Below, piece by piece: positions 8,773-17,458 of a stretch of DNA of 64,000 nt. Below the pieces are notes generated by a model. That model was not told the origin of the DNA. It saw only the letters and a list, made by a program, of their open reading frames with translations, and searched no databases. Each line of letters opens with the position of its first letter. Position 1 is the stretch's first letter. The position numbers and the translations under genes were made by a program. The stretch spans positions 1-64,000 of the forward strand of contig NZ_SMLB01000019.1 of NCBI RefSeq assembly GCF_004349105.1. The letters are read 5' to 3'. Source of the stretch: Jiangella aurantiaca (lineage in GTDB: Bacteria; Actinomycetota; Actinomycetes; Jiangellales; Jiangellaceae).

Positions 8773-10589
8773 CGTGCCACCTTCGGTCGGTCGGGATCGT
8801 CGATCAGGGCGAGCAGGGCGGGGTTGTCGACGTCGGCGGCGAGCACTCGCGCGGTCGCGAGCGCGCCACCGTCGCCGAGCCGGTGCCGGTGCACCTGCGC
8901 GCGCACCACCAGCTCGCGCATGTCGCCGCGCGCGGCCAGCGCGCCGAGCGTGGCGACGAGCGGCCGGGCCCGGCCCTCGTCGCCACGGTCCAGCGCCGAG
9001 TCGATGGCGGTGTCCAGGATGTGGCCCTGCATCCAGTGGTAGCGATCGGTCACCCGGTTGCAGCGGACGGTCGCCTCGCCCAGCCATTCGGCGGCCGCGC
9101 GGTGGTCCCCGCGTCCGGCGCTCAGCAGGCCGAGCCCTCGAGCCGCCATGGCCTCCCAGCACGGGTCGCCGACCTGGCAGCCCAGCACCCAGGACTGCTC
9201 GAACGCGTCGGCGGCCGCGGCGAGCTCGCCGTTGCGCAGGTCCACCTCGGCACGCAGTGCCTTCGGCCAGGGCAGGAAGGCCATCCACCGTTGCTGCTGG
9301 ACGATGCGCATCGACAGGTCCGCGGCCGCCGCGGCCTGGTGCCGCTCGTCGCGCAGCAGGTGCGCCCGGGCCAGGATCGACAGCGACCACGCCTCCTGCC
9401 GGTCATCGCCGGCGGCGCGGGCGCGCTCGATCGACTCGCCGAGGTGGATGAACGCCGCTGGGTAGTCGCCCTCGTCGGAGGCGTTCTGCCCGCGCACGCC
9501 CAGGATCGAGGCCAGCTCGGCGTCGGTCTCGGCGAGCGCCTGGGCCTTGGACAGCCACCGGTCGGCGGCGGACCGGCGGCCGGCCAGCACCTCGACGTAG
9601 CCCAGCTCGCGGTGGGCGATGACCGCGGTGGCGCGGTCCCCCGCCACCGCCGCGAACCGCAGCGCCTCCTGCAGGACCAGCGCACCTTCCTCGTCTCGGC
9701 CGCGGACGGCGTGCACCAGTGCCCCGCCGAGCGCCGCCAGCGTCCGGGCCTGCAGCTGCGGGTCCCGGCAGCGGGCCGCCTCGGCGACCGCCCGGCGCAG
9801 GCACTGGATGCCGGGATCGATCGCGCCCGCGTCGATCGCCGCCAGGCCCGCGTCGAGCTGGCTCAGGGCCGCTGCCCGGCCGCTCAGTGCCGGCGTCCGG
9901 GGCGAGTCCGACCCGGCCGACGCGGCCTCCGTCAGCGCCTCCGACGCCTCGACGCCCAGCTCGCGGCGGAGCACGTCGCGGCCGGCCGCCACCTGCCGCA
10001 GCGCCGCCGTCCGGTCTCCGGCCATCGCCAGGCTGCGGACCAGCAGCTCGTGGTTGCCCTCCTCGAGCGGGTTCAGCTCGACTGCCCGGGCGGCGTACGG
10101 GACGGCGTCGGCGGCCCGGCCGGCGGCCAGCAGCGTCACCGCCGTCTGCCGCAGGCGGGTCTCGATCAGCGCCGATACCCGGTGCCGTTCGACCGCCAGC
10201 CATGACTCCACCTCGGGGCAGGACGCCACGTAGACGCCCTCGAGCAGCTCACCGCGGGCCTCGAGCAGTGGGGCGGGGTCGGCCAGCTCGTCCATGAGCG
10301 CCCGCGCGTCGACGGCGTCGTCGGGCAGGCCGCCGCGCGAGACCGGGTCACCGGTCAGCACGTCGGACCGGCCGAGCGTGCGGCGCAGTTCCGCCAGCGT
10401 CCAGCGCAAAGCGCCGAGCGGGTCGTCGGCGTCGGCGAAGAACAGCTCGGCCAGCCGCTGCCTGCTTGGCGGGCGGTCGGCGAGCAGCACGTACGCCAGC
10501 AGTACCCATGCCTTCCGGCCGCGGGGCGCACGTGCGGGCCGGCCCTCGTGCTCGATGGCCGGTGGCCCCAGGAGCCGGATCGTCCCCAT
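8769..10589 (-). CDS. BTAD/SARP-type transcriptional activator with TPR-like C-terminus
   Basis: A 606-residue protein. Residues 1-90 form an OmpR-like winged helix (MGTIRLLGPPAIEHEG, RGRKAWVLLAYVLL, ALRWTLAELRRTLG). The bacterial transcriptional activation domain follows to about 230 (ELLEGVYV, VESWLAVERHRVSALIETRLRQ, RAVELNPLEEGNHELLVRSLA). The rest is about 370 residues of Ala-rich TPR-like helical pairs. There is no NB-ARC or NTPase domain, unlike AfsR. The start at 10589 is chosen because the canonical SARP beta-strand begins there; the frame stays open further upstream but without domain content. It overlaps the disrupted AhpD-like gene by ATGA, so the two form an operon. Confidence 0.82.
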   Translation of the reverse strand: MGTIRLLGPPAIEHEGRPARAPRGRKAWVLLAYVLLADRPPSRQRLAELFFADADDPLGALRWTLAELRRTLGRSDVLTGDPVSRGGLPDDAVDARALMDELADPAPLLEARGELLEGVYVASCPEVESWLAVERHRVSALIETRLRQTAVTLLAAGRAADAVPYAARAVELNPLEEGNHELLVRSLAMAGDRTAALRQVAAGRDVLRRELGVEASEALTEAASAGSDSPRTPALSGRAAALSQLDAGLAAIDAGAIDPGIQCLRRAVAEAARCRDPQLQARTLAALGGALVHAVRGRDEEGALVLQEALRFAAVAGDRATAVIAHRELGYVEVLAGRRSAADRWLSKAQALAETDAELASILGVRGQNASDEGDYPAAFIHLGESIERARAAGDDRQEAWSLSILARAHLLRDERHQAAAAADLSMRIVQQQRWMAFLPWPKALRAEVDLRNGELAAAADAFEQSWVLGCQVGDPCWEAMAARGLGLLSAGRGDHRAAAEWLGEATVRCNRVTDRYHWMQGHILDTAIDSALDRGDEGRARPLVATLGALAARGDMRELVVRAQVHRHRLGDGGALATARVLAADVDNPALLALIDDPDRPKVAR

Positions 10590-10896
10590 GCGTACCCCCC
10601 GCTGGGTCGATTGTGGCCCCGGAACCCGCGCCAGGGAACGATTCGCCGCTCGTCTTTTGCGGATTCGTACGTCCGCCTCGCCGTGGGCCCGCCCGGCGGC
10701 CGGCGCCGTCCGTTCCGCGTATGCCTGCAGCGTTCCCAAGGTGTCCCCCTGTGCTCGGATGTGCTGCCACTCCATCGCGCACGATCCGGCGGCCCCGTGT
10801 GAAGACGCGTGTGATGGCGATTGCCCTGGAGCGGCCGCGTGGGGCATCCTGCACGGACGCACTTTCGACGGCGTTGCGCGAAAGGGGGACGGCGCG
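10590..10896. other. Divergent intergenic region, nothing clear
   Basis: The interval between the BTAD regulator and idi must hold both promoters. No convincing -35/-10 pair, operator palindrome or terminator was found by eye. Confidence 0.5.
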
Positions 10897-11499
10897 ATGG
10901 CAGAGACACTGGTCGGCGAGCGAGTCGTGCTGTTGGACCCGGCCGGGGCCGCCGTCGGCACGGCGCTCAAGAGCGAGGTCCACCACGCGGCGACGCCGCT
11001 GCACCTGGCGTTCTCCTGCTACGTGTTCGACGCCGCCGGCTCGCTGCTGGTCACCAAGCGCGCTGCCAGCAAGCCGACGTGGCCGGACGTGTGGACGAAC
11101 TCGTTCTGCGGCCACCCGGGTCCGGATGAGGACGTGGTCGCGGCGCTGGCGCGGCGGGCGGTCGACGAGCTGACCATCCGCCTGAGCGACCTGCGCCCCG
11201 TCCTGCCCCGGTTCCGCTACCGCGCCGTGATGCCCAACGGCGTCGTCGAGAACGAGGTCTGCCCGGTCTTCGCCGCCACGACGGCCGACCCGCCCGAGCC
11301 GCACGCGTCCGAGGTCGGCGGGCTGGAGTGGGTCCCCTGGTCCATGTTCCGCGACGACGTCCTGGCCGGCCGACGTGAGGTGTCGCCGTGGTGCGCCTGG
11401 CAGGTGGCCGAGCTGGCGGCGCTCCCCGACGATCCGCTCGCCTGGCCACCCGGCGACTGGGGCGCGCTTCCGCCCGCCGCGCTCGGCTCGGCCGCCTGA
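10897..11499 (+). CDS. idi: Isopentenyl-diphosphate delta-isomerase (type I)
   Basis: A 200-residue Nudix-fold enzyme that interconverts IPP and DMAPP for isoprenoid synthesis in the cytoplasm. Family features are LHLAFSCYVFDAAGSLLVTKRA near the N-terminus, the catalytic Cys in NSFCGHP near residue 68, an acidic Nudix-like segment after it, and the ENEVCPVFAA strand carrying catalytic Glu. Length matches type I Idi (about 180-200). The ATG at 10897 has AAAGGGGGAC upstream. It stands alone; no carotenoid or terpenoid genes are adjacent. Confidence 0.92.
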   Translation: MAETLVGERVVLLDPAGAAVGTALKSEVHHAATPLHLAFSCYVFDAAGSLLVTKRAASKPTWPDVWTNSFCGHPGPDEDVVAALARRAVDELTIRLSDLRPVLPRFRYRAVMPNGVVENEVCPVFAATTADPPEPHASEVGGLEWVPWSMFRDDVLAGRREVSPWCAWQVAELAALPDDPLAWPPGDWGALPPAALGSAA

Positions 11500-11800
11500 G
11501 AGCCGCCGCGGCGCTACGCCTCACTCGCCCGGCCGGCACCTCACTCGCCGGAATGCCGGATGGCCGGCTGATCCCGGCCTCATGCGGTCTCGCGGCGAGC
11601 GAGGTGCTCCCGAGACGAGTGACGGCATCGGGTCTCCGCTCGGCGCGCGACCGGGTCTACCGACGCACACGCGGGACCGCTATGATGATCGTGTACGGCA
11701 CGCCTTCCGGCTCGGCTCCACCGACCCGGGAGGCTTTCGGCGTTTCTAGGCCCGGTTCGCGGCCCGCCGTCCTCACCACACCCCATCCCGAGGGAGCACT
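11500..11800. other. Intergenic region, little recognisable
   Basis: About 300 bases between idi and the GNAT gene. A TATGAT hexamer at 11681-11686 could be a -10 element for the downstream genes, but no matching -35 is visible. No gene is supported. Confidence 0.4.
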
Positions 11801-12307
11801 ATGTCCATGCCCGTCGTCCGTCCCGCAGGCGCCGCCGACCACGCCGTCCTCGAGCGGCTGTGGCTGATGTTCCGGCACGACATGTCCGAGTTCCAGGGCG
11901 GGCTGCCGAATCCCGACGGCACGTTCCGCAGCGACCGTCTGACCGCCGCGTTCACCGACCCCGACCGGCTGGCCTACATCGTGACCGACGACGACCACCC
12001 CGCCGGCCTCGCGATCGTCCGCGGACTGGCCGCACCGACCCGTGTGCTGAACAGCTTCTTCGTCGTCCGCGGGCTGCGCCGCCGCGGCGGCGGGCTGGCC
12101 GCCGTCCGCGAGGTCGTCGAACGGCACCCGGGCACGTGGGAGGTCGCCTTCCAGGACGCCAACACCGGCGCGGTCCGGTTCTGGCGACGTGTCGCGACGG
12201 CGCTGGCCGGGCAGCGGTGGACGGAGGAACGGCGGGCCGTGCCCGGCCGGCCTGAGCTGCCGCCGGACGTCTGGATCTCGTTCGCCGTGCCCGCGGCGAC
12301 GAGCTGA
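11801..12307 (+). CDS. GNAT-family N-acetyltransferase
   Basis: A 168-residue single-domain GNAT. The N-terminal strand VVRPAGAADHAVLERLWLMF, central AYIVTDDDHPAGLAIVRG and the acetyl-CoA loop region VVRGLRRRGGGLAAVREVV (degenerate RxxGxG/A) are present. The C-terminal half has WEVAFQDANTGAVRFWRRV, a typical GNAT helix. Acyl acceptor unknown. GGGAG lies 7 bases before the ATG at 11801. Two further genes follow closely in the same direction, suggesting co-transcription. Confidence 0.85.
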   Translation: MSMPVVRPAGAADHAVLERLWLMFRHDMSEFQGGLPNPDGTFRSDRLTAAFTDPDRLAYIVTDDDHPAGLAIVRGLAAPTRVLNSFFVVRGLRRRGGGLAAVREVVERHPGTWEVAFQDANTGAVRFWRRVATALAGQRWTEERRAVPGRPELPPDVWISFAVPAATS

Positions 12308-12334
12308 GCGCTCGCGGCAGGGCACAATGCCACG

Positions 12335-12982
12335 ATGGTGACGAACCCGCCCTCCTCGCCGACCCGCCTGACCCGCATGGCCGACAAGGCCGTCACCGAC
12401 CTCGCCGCGCTGCACGCCCTGCTCGACGACGTCCTGCTGGGGCACGTGGCGGTGCTGGTCGACGGGCATCCGGTCGCGTTCCCGACCGCCGTGGCCCGCG
12501 ACGGTGACCGGCTGCTGGTGCACGGGTCGACCGGCTCGTCCTGGCTGCGGGCACTGAGCGCCGGCGCGCCCGCGTCGGTCACCGTCACCGCGATGGACGC
12601 CGTCGTGGTGGCGCGGGCGTCGTTCGAGTCGTCGTTCCACTACCGCAGCGCGGTGCTGTTCGGCCGGTTCACCGCGCTCGACGGCGACGAGAAGGAGCGC
12701 GCCCTCGACGTGCTGGTCGACCGCATCCTGCCCGGCCGCTCCGCCGAGCTGCGCCGGCCGACGAAGCGCGAACTGGCCGCGACGCTGATCCTCGCGCTGC
12801 CCATCACCGAGTGGTCGCTCAAGGTGTCGGAGCGCTGGCCGGACGACCTCCCCGAGGACGTCGACGGGCCGACGTGGGCGGGCATCGTCCCGCTGCGCCG
12901 CGGCTACGGCGACCCCGTTCCGGCACCGGACCTGCGCGCCGGCATCCCCGTTCCGCCGTCGGTGCGGGCGCTGTCTGACTGA
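12335..12982 (+). CDS. Pyridoxamine 5'-phosphate oxidase-fold flavin-binding protein
   Basis: A 215-residue split-barrel protein. VAVLVDGHPVAFPTAVARDGDRLLVHGSTGSSWLRAL is the opening barrel with the flavin-phosphate region; SVTVTAMDAVVVARASFESSFHYRSAVLFGRF follows. This pattern matches NimA/PPOX-type FMN- or F420-binding proteins rather than true PdxH. The C-terminal helix ATLILALPITEWSLKVSERWPDD is typical of actinobacterial members. Substrate unknown. It lies 27 bp after the GNAT gene and 24 bp before the phosphoesterase gene, suggesting one transcript. Confidence 0.82.
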   Translation: MVTNPPSSPTRLTRMADKAVTDLAALHALLDDVLLGHVAVLVDGHPVAFPTAVARDGDRLLVHGSTGSSWLRALSAGAPASVTVTAMDAVVVARASFESSFHYRSAVLFGRFTALDGDEKERALDVLVDRILPGRSAELRRPTKRELAATLILALPITEWSLKVSERWPDDLPEDVDGPTWAGIVPLRRGYGDPVPAPDLRAGIPVPPSVRALSD

Positions 12983-13006
12983 CCAGCAGCGGGGTATGAA
13001 CCCGCC

Positions 13007-13798
13007 ATGCGCGTGATGACCTGGAACGTCTGGTGGCGATTCGGCGAGCGCTGGCGGGAGCGGCAGATCGGCATCGCCGCGACCCTGGTCGCGCTCCGGC
13101 CGGACATCGTCGGCCTGCAGGAGTCGTGGGCCGCCCGTGAGGCGTCGCAGGCCGTGGTGCTGGCGGCACCGTTGGGCCTGCACTCGGTGTTCGCCGGCCC
13201 GTCCCTGCCCCATCCCATCGAGGAACCTGGCCACGACGGCGTCGACCTCGGCCTGGCGATCCTCAGCCGCTGGCCGATCCGGCATTCGTGGACGCACCGC
13301 CTGCCGTCTAGCCGAGAGCAGCCGCCGGTGGCGCTGATCGCCGTTGTCGAGCACCCCGACGGCCCGCTGTACGTCGTCTGCACCTGTGCCGAGCACCACG
13401 CCCACCTCGCCGACGACCACCTCGCACAGACGCGGGCGCTGGCCCGGCTGGTCACCGACCTGAGCAGCCTCGGCGGCACGCTGCCGGTACTGCTGGTCGG
13501 CGACCTCAACGCCGGCCCGGACACGCCGGAGATCACCGCGCTCACCGACGGCGACACGCTCACGGACGCGTGGACAGCGAGCGGCGCCGTCGGCGAGGGC
13601 GTCACGCTGAGCGCCGCGCTGCCGGACGCCCCGCTGGGCGCGGTGAAGCAACTGAACCGCCGCATCGACTACGTCATGTTCCGCCCATCCACCGGCGGAC
13701 CCGCGCCGGCGGTGAAGAGCGCCGCCGTGCTGGACGAGCCGGTCGAGGGCCTCTACCCCTCCGACCACTTCGCCGTCGTCGCCGACCTCGCGCTGTGA
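13007..13798 (+). CDS. Endonuclease/exonuclease/phosphatase (EEP) family protein
   Basis: A 263-residue protein with the metal-binding and catalytic motifs of the DNase I-like fold: TWNVWW at the start (Asn), the metal-binding Glu in GLQESW near residue 38, LVGDLNAGPDTPE (Asp and Asn) in the second half, and the terminal SDHFAVVADL (Asp-His pair). There is no signal peptide or membrane helix, so it is probably cytoplasmic. The family hydrolyses phosphodiesters in nucleic acids, phospholipids or sugar phosphates; the substrate cannot be read from the sequence. Confidence 0.85.
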   Translation: MRVMTWNVWWRFGERWRERQIGIAATLVALRPDIVGLQESWAAREASQAVVLAAPLGLHSVFAGPSLPHPIEEPGHDGVDLGLAILSRWPIRHSWTHRLPSSREQPPVALIAVVEHPDGPLYVVCTCAEHHAHLADDHLAQTRALARLVTDLSSLGGTLPVLLVGDLNAGPDTPEITALTDGDTLTDAWTASGAVGEGVTLSAALPDAPLGAVKQLNRRIDYVMFRPSTGGPAPAVKSAAVLDEPVEGLYPSDHFAVVADLAL

Positions 13799-13836
13799 CG
13801 GCGGGCAACGCGGGTGCCCTCGTACCCTGAATCCCT

Positions 13837-13897
13837 GTTGATCATGGAGAATTCCCCCTTCAGAGGCGCGGGAAAGGGGCGTTTCTCCATGATCAAC
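13837..13897. terminator. Bidirectional terminator-like hairpin
   Basis: A perfect 15-bp inverted repeat (GTTGATCATGGAGAA at 13837-13851 against 13883-13897) encloses a second short stem (CCCCTT/AAGGGG). It lies between the convergent EEP and FAD-oxidoreductase genes, where a shared terminator is expected. The phrase CTGCTGATCATGG recurs near 27237, hinting at a dispersed element. Confidence 0.7.
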
Positions 13898-13928
13898 GTG
13901 GTGAGGACGCTCCAGGGCCGCCAGCGAA

Positions 13929-15299
13929 CTACGGCGCGATGTTCTGGTTCAGGTGGAACACGTTGTCCGGGTCGTAGGCGCGCTTCACCGCCCGCAGCCG
14001 GTCATAGTTGCCGCCGTAGTTCGCCGCGACCCGGCCCTGGTCGTCGCCGGCCATGAAGTTGACGTAGCCGCCCTCCTCCGAGTGCGGTGCCGTCGCGCCG
14101 TAATAGTCGCGCACCCACTGGATGTTCGCGTCGTTCTGGGCCGGGTCCGGCCACATCCCCGCGATCACCGCCGCGAACGTCGCGTCGCGGTGGCCGAACG
14201 CGGTCGCGTCCGGCGCGACCCGCTGCACCGCGCCGTTGATCGGGTAGATGTGCACCGTCGAGTTGACGACGGGCACCTTCGGCCCGTGCTCCAGATGCGC
14301 CGCGATCGCGTCGTCCGTCAACTCCCGGACGAAGTTCGCCTTCCAGTAGTGCTGCAGGCCGGGCGGCACCAAGCCGTCGAACGCACTGTTCAGCGCCGGG
14401 TACGGCATCGGCCCCACGTGCTCGGCGACCACCGGCGCGACGTCGTGCAGCGGCTTGAGCACCCGCTCGCCGTCCCCCAGCGGCCCGGCCCAGCAGGTGA
14501 CGAACGCCAGGAACGGCTCGCCGTGCCGGTCCGCCGGGATGAACGGCAGCGGCGGCGCGATCTGGTACGCCGGGAAGCCGCCGAACTGCTCCGGCGCGTC
14601 CTGGATGAACTCGCGGTAGAACCGCAGCACGTCGCCGGCATCGTCGAGCGAGAAGAACATCGGCCCGCCGTAGATGTCCTTCACCGGGTGCAGCCGGAAC
14701 TCCAGCGACGTGACGACGCCGAAGTTGCCGCCGCCCCCGCGCAGCGCCCAGAACAGGTCAGCGTTCTCCTGCTCGCTCGCCACCAGGATGCGGCCGTCGG
14801 CGGTGACGACGTCGGCGGAGATCAGGTTGTCGCAGGACAGCCCGAGGCCGCGGGCCAGGTAGCCGATGCCGCCGCCCAGCGTCAGCCCGCCGACCCCCGT
14901 CGTCGAGATGATGCCGCCGGTCGTGGCCAGGCCGTACGGATACGTCGCGGCGTTGAAGTCGCCCCAGGTCGCGCCGCCTTCCGCGCGCGCCGTCCGGGCG
15001 CCCGGGTCGACCCGGACCCCGCGCATGCCGCCCAGATCGATGACGACGCCGTCGTCGACGGTGCCGAAGCCGGGCACGCTGTGCGAGCCGCCGCGGACGG
15101 CGATCTCCAGGTCGTTCGCGCGAGCGAACCGGACGGCGGTCGCGGCGTCGCCCGCGTTGGCGACCCGCACCACGACGCGCGGCCGGCGGTCGATCATCGC
15201 GTTGTACACGCGCCGCGCCTGGTCGTAGCCGTCGTCGCCGGCGGCGATCACCGCGCCGCGCACTTGCTCGCGCAGTTGGTCGAGCGTGAATTCGGACAT
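13929..15299 (-). CDS. FAD-linked oxidoreductase, berberine-bridge (BBE) type
   Basis: A 456-residue flavoenzyme. The FAD-binding PCMH domain spans about 40-215: VRGGSHSVPGFGTVDDG contains the histidine usually bonded to the 8-alpha position of FAD, and GGGIGYLARGLGLSCDNL supplies the cysteine used for a second covalent bond in bicovalent members. LFWALRGGGGNFGVVTSLEF is also typical. The C-terminal BBE motif is YDPDNVFHLNQNIAP. Such enzymes oxidise sugars, alkaloids or polyketides; the substrate is unknown. No signal peptide is seen. The ATG at 15299 has GAGGGGG upstream. The gene is divergent from the molybdoenzyme gene. Confidence 0.9.
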   Translation of the reverse strand: MSEFTLDQLREQVRGAVIAAGDDGYDQARRVYNAMIDRRPRVVVRVANAGDAATAVRFARANDLEIAVRGGSHSVPGFGTVDDGVVIDLGGMRGVRVDPGARTARAEGGATWGDFNAATYPYGLATTGGIISTTGVGGLTLGGGIGYLARGLGLSCDNLISADVVTADGRILVASEQENADLFWALRGGGGNFGVVTSLEFRLHPVKDIYGGPMFFSLDDAGDVLRFYREFIQDAPEQFGGFPAYQIAPPLPFIPADRHGEPFLAFVTCWAGPLGDGERVLKPLHDVAPVVAEHVGPMPYPALNSAFDGLVPPGLQHYWKANFVRELTDDAIAAHLEHGPKVPVVNSTVHIYPINGAVQRVAPDATAFGHRDATFAAVIAGMWPDPAQNDANIQWVRDYYGATAPHSEEGGYVNFMAGDDQGRVAANYGGNYDRLRAVKRAYDPDNVFHLNQNIAP

Positions 15300-15413
15300 G
15301 GTTTCCCCCTCGGATGTCAGCCGACCCCACAGGTCTCCCACCCCGGCGTGTGACGCCGCGTGTGACCTGCTGGGACTGTTGCCAGCCGCGCGGCCGGGGA
15401 GTACGACTGGACG

Positions 15414-16517
15414 ATGAACACGGTCGAGGAGTGGGTCAGCGAACCGGCGCGCATCGCCGGTCCAGGCGAGGACATCTCGGTCGACGAGCTGCGGCTCGCG
15501 GCCCGCAACCACGGCCTGCCGCTCGAGGCGTTGCGCTACGACGTCACGCCGGCCGGCCTGCACTACCTGCTGACGCACTACGACATCCCGGCGCTCGATC
15601 CGGACACCTGGCGGGTGACGGTCTCCGGCGCGGTGGAGCGGCCGCTCTCGCTGCGCCTGGACGACCTGCGCGCCCGGCCGCGGGTCACCCACCGCGTCAC
15701 GCTGGAGTGCGCCGGCAACGGCCGGGCCCGGCTGAGCCCGCGGCCGGTCAGCCAGCCGTGGCTGGACGAGGCGGTCGGCACCGCGGAATGGACCGGCGCC
15801 CCGCTCGCCGGCCTGCTCGCCGAGGCGGGCGTGGCCACCAGCGCCGTCGACGTCGCGTTCACCGGCGCCGACCACGGTTTCGAGCGCGGCGTCGAGCAGA
15901 CCTACCGGCGCGGCCTGCCGCTCATCGAAGCCCTGCGCGACGACGTCCTGCTGGTCTACGAGATGAACGGCCAGCCGCTGCCGCCGCAGCACGGTGCGCC
16001 GGTGCGGCTGATCGTGCCCGGGTGGTACGGCATGGCGCACGTGAAGTGGCTGGTCGACGTCGCCGTGCTGGAGTCGGAGTTCGACGGCTTCCAGAACGCG
16101 ACGGCGTACCGGCTCAAGCAGGCGGCCGACGATCCCGGCGAGCCGGTCACCCGCATCCTGCCGAAGGCGCTCATCCAGCCGCCGGGTGTGCCGGACTTCC
16201 AGAGCCGCGTCCGGGTCGTGGACCGCGGGGTGGTGGAGCTGACCGGACGGGCGTGGTCGGGCTGGGCGCCGGTGGAGTCCGTCGAGGTGAGCACCGACGA
16301 CGGCGCCAGCTGGCGGCCGGCCGAGCTGGGCCCGCAGCCGGCCCCGTACGCGTGGCGGTCCTGGCGGTACGAGTGGACGGCGGCCCAGTCCGGCCGCTAC
16401 GAGCTGCGGGCCCGCGCCCGCGACGCCGCCGGCCACGGACAGCCAGTCAACCAGGCCTGGAACCGGCAGGGCATGGCCAACAACCACGCGCAGCGGGTCA
16501 CCGTCGTCGTCCGCTGA
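15414..16517 (+). CDS. Sulfite oxidase-family molybdopterin oxidoreductase
   Basis: A 367-residue protein with a molybdopterin-binding domain (about 40-240) and a C-terminal Ig-like dimerisation domain (about 250-365). HRVTLECAGNGR contains the cysteine that ligates molybdenum; GVEQTYRRGLPL and LIVPGWYGMAHVKWL are strongly conserved in sulfite oxidase-like enzymes. WSGWAPVESVEVSTDDGASW marks the dimerisation domain. There is no heme domain and no signal peptide, so this is a cytoplasmic type whose electron acceptor and substrate (sulfite or another oxyanion) are not shown. The gene stands alone, divergent from the BBE flavoenzyme. Confidence 0.9.
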   Translation: MNTVEEWVSEPARIAGPGEDISVDELRLAARNHGLPLEALRYDVTPAGLHYLLTHYDIPALDPDTWRVTVSGAVERPLSLRLDDLRARPRVTHRVTLECAGNGRARLSPRPVSQPWLDEAVGTAEWTGAPLAGLLAEAGVATSAVDVAFTGADHGFERGVEQTYRRGLPLIEALRDDVLLVYEMNGQPLPPQHGAPVRLIVPGWYGMAHVKWLVDVAVLESEFDGFQNATAYRLKQAADDPGEPVTRILPKALIQPPGVPDFQSRVRVVDRGVVELTGRAWSGWAPVESVEVSTDDGASWRPAELGPQPAPYAWRSWRYEWTAAQSGRYELRARARDAAGHGQPVNQAWNRQGMANNHAQRVTVVVR

Positions 16518-16620
16518 GAAAATTCCGCCGCCCGACTTTGTCGGAATCCGCCGCTACGGTTCGACGTCTCGGTGGGGACGCAGCGTGCGCCCCCTGTGGC
16601 ACAGACCACGAGGAGGGACG

Positions 16621-17424
16621 ATGAACGCACTCGCGATCGAGGCCGAAGGCCTGGTGAAGCAGTATCGCGGGCGAACCGGCACGGTCGACGCGGTCCGCGG
16701 CGTGGATCTCAGCGTCGCGGCGGGCGAGGTCTTCGGATTCCTGGGGCCGAACGGCGCCGGAAAGTCGACGACCGTGCGAATGCTCACCACCCTGCTGTCG
16801 ATCACGTCGGGCACCGCCCGCGTCGCCGGCATCGACGTCACGGCCGACCCTGACGCCGTCCGCCGGCGGATCGGCGTGGCGCTGCAGGAGGCCGGGCTGG
16901 ACCCGCGCCAGACCGGGCGCGAGCTGATCGAGCTGCAGGCCCGGCTGTTCGGCAGCAGCCCCGCCGAGGCGGCCGGACGAGCGGAGGAGCTGCTCGAGCT
17001 GGTGGAGCTCACCGACGCCGCTGACCGGCGCATCAAGGGCTACTCCGGCGGCATGAAACGGCGGCTCGACCTCGCGTCGGCCCTGGTGCACCAGCCGGAG
17101 GTGCTGTTCCTCGACGAGCCGACGACCGGCCTCGACCCCGCCAGCCGGCTGGGCGTCTGGGACGAGGTGCGGCGGATCAACCAGCGCGGCACCACGGTGT
17201 TCCTCACCACGCAGTACCTGGAGGAGGCCGACCAGCTCTGCCACCGGCTGGCGATCATCGACGACGGCAGGATCGTCCGCTCCGGCACACCGGCGTCGCT
17301 CAAGGCGGAGCTGCGCGCCCGCCTCGCGCTGTCGTCCGACCCGACGCTCGACGAGGTGTTCCTCGACGCCACCGGCCGGACCCGCGAACGCGTGGCCGGC
17401 GAGGTCCAGGAGGTGGGGGCATGA
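16621..17424 (+). CDS. ABC exporter ATP-binding protein (DrrA-like)
   Basis: A 267-residue ATPase with Walker A GPNGAGKST near residue 48, signature YSGGMKRRLDLA, Walker B VLFLDEPTTGLDP and switch region TTQYLEEAD. The sequence type (GYSGGMKRRLDLA, TGLDPASR) matches DrrA-type daunorubicin and drug-exporter subunits. The ATG at 16621 follows GAGGAGGGACG. The permease gene starts 34 bp downstream, forming a two-gene exporter. Substrate unknown; no biosynthetic cluster is adjacent. Confidence 0.93.
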   Translation: MNALAIEAEGLVKQYRGRTGTVDAVRGVDLSVAAGEVFGFLGPNGAGKSTTVRMLTTLLSITSGTARVAGIDVTADPDAVRRRIGVALQEAGLDPRQTGRELIELQARLFGSSPAEAAGRAEELLELVELTDAADRRIKGYSGGMKRRLDLASALVHQPEVLFLDEPTTGLDPASRLGVWDEVRRINQRGTTVFLTTQYLEEADQLCHRLAIIDDGRIVRSGTPASLKAELRARLALSSDPTLDEVFLDATGRTRERVAGEVQEVGA

Positions 17425-17458
17425 CTGCGGCCCGCCGCGAGGCGTCAGGGGGAGAACA

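Noticed and set aside
10294-10896. N-terminal extension of Idi to an upstream ATG
   Set aside because: The extension is antisense to the BTAD regulator and its composition is that of a shadow frame; Idi domain similarity begins just after the ATG at 10897.
13929-16487. An 852-codon minus frame joining the FAD enzyme to a long upstream extension
   Set aside because: Sequence upstream of 15299 is antisense to the molybdoenzyme and lacks domain content; the ATG at 15299 has a good ribosome-binding site.
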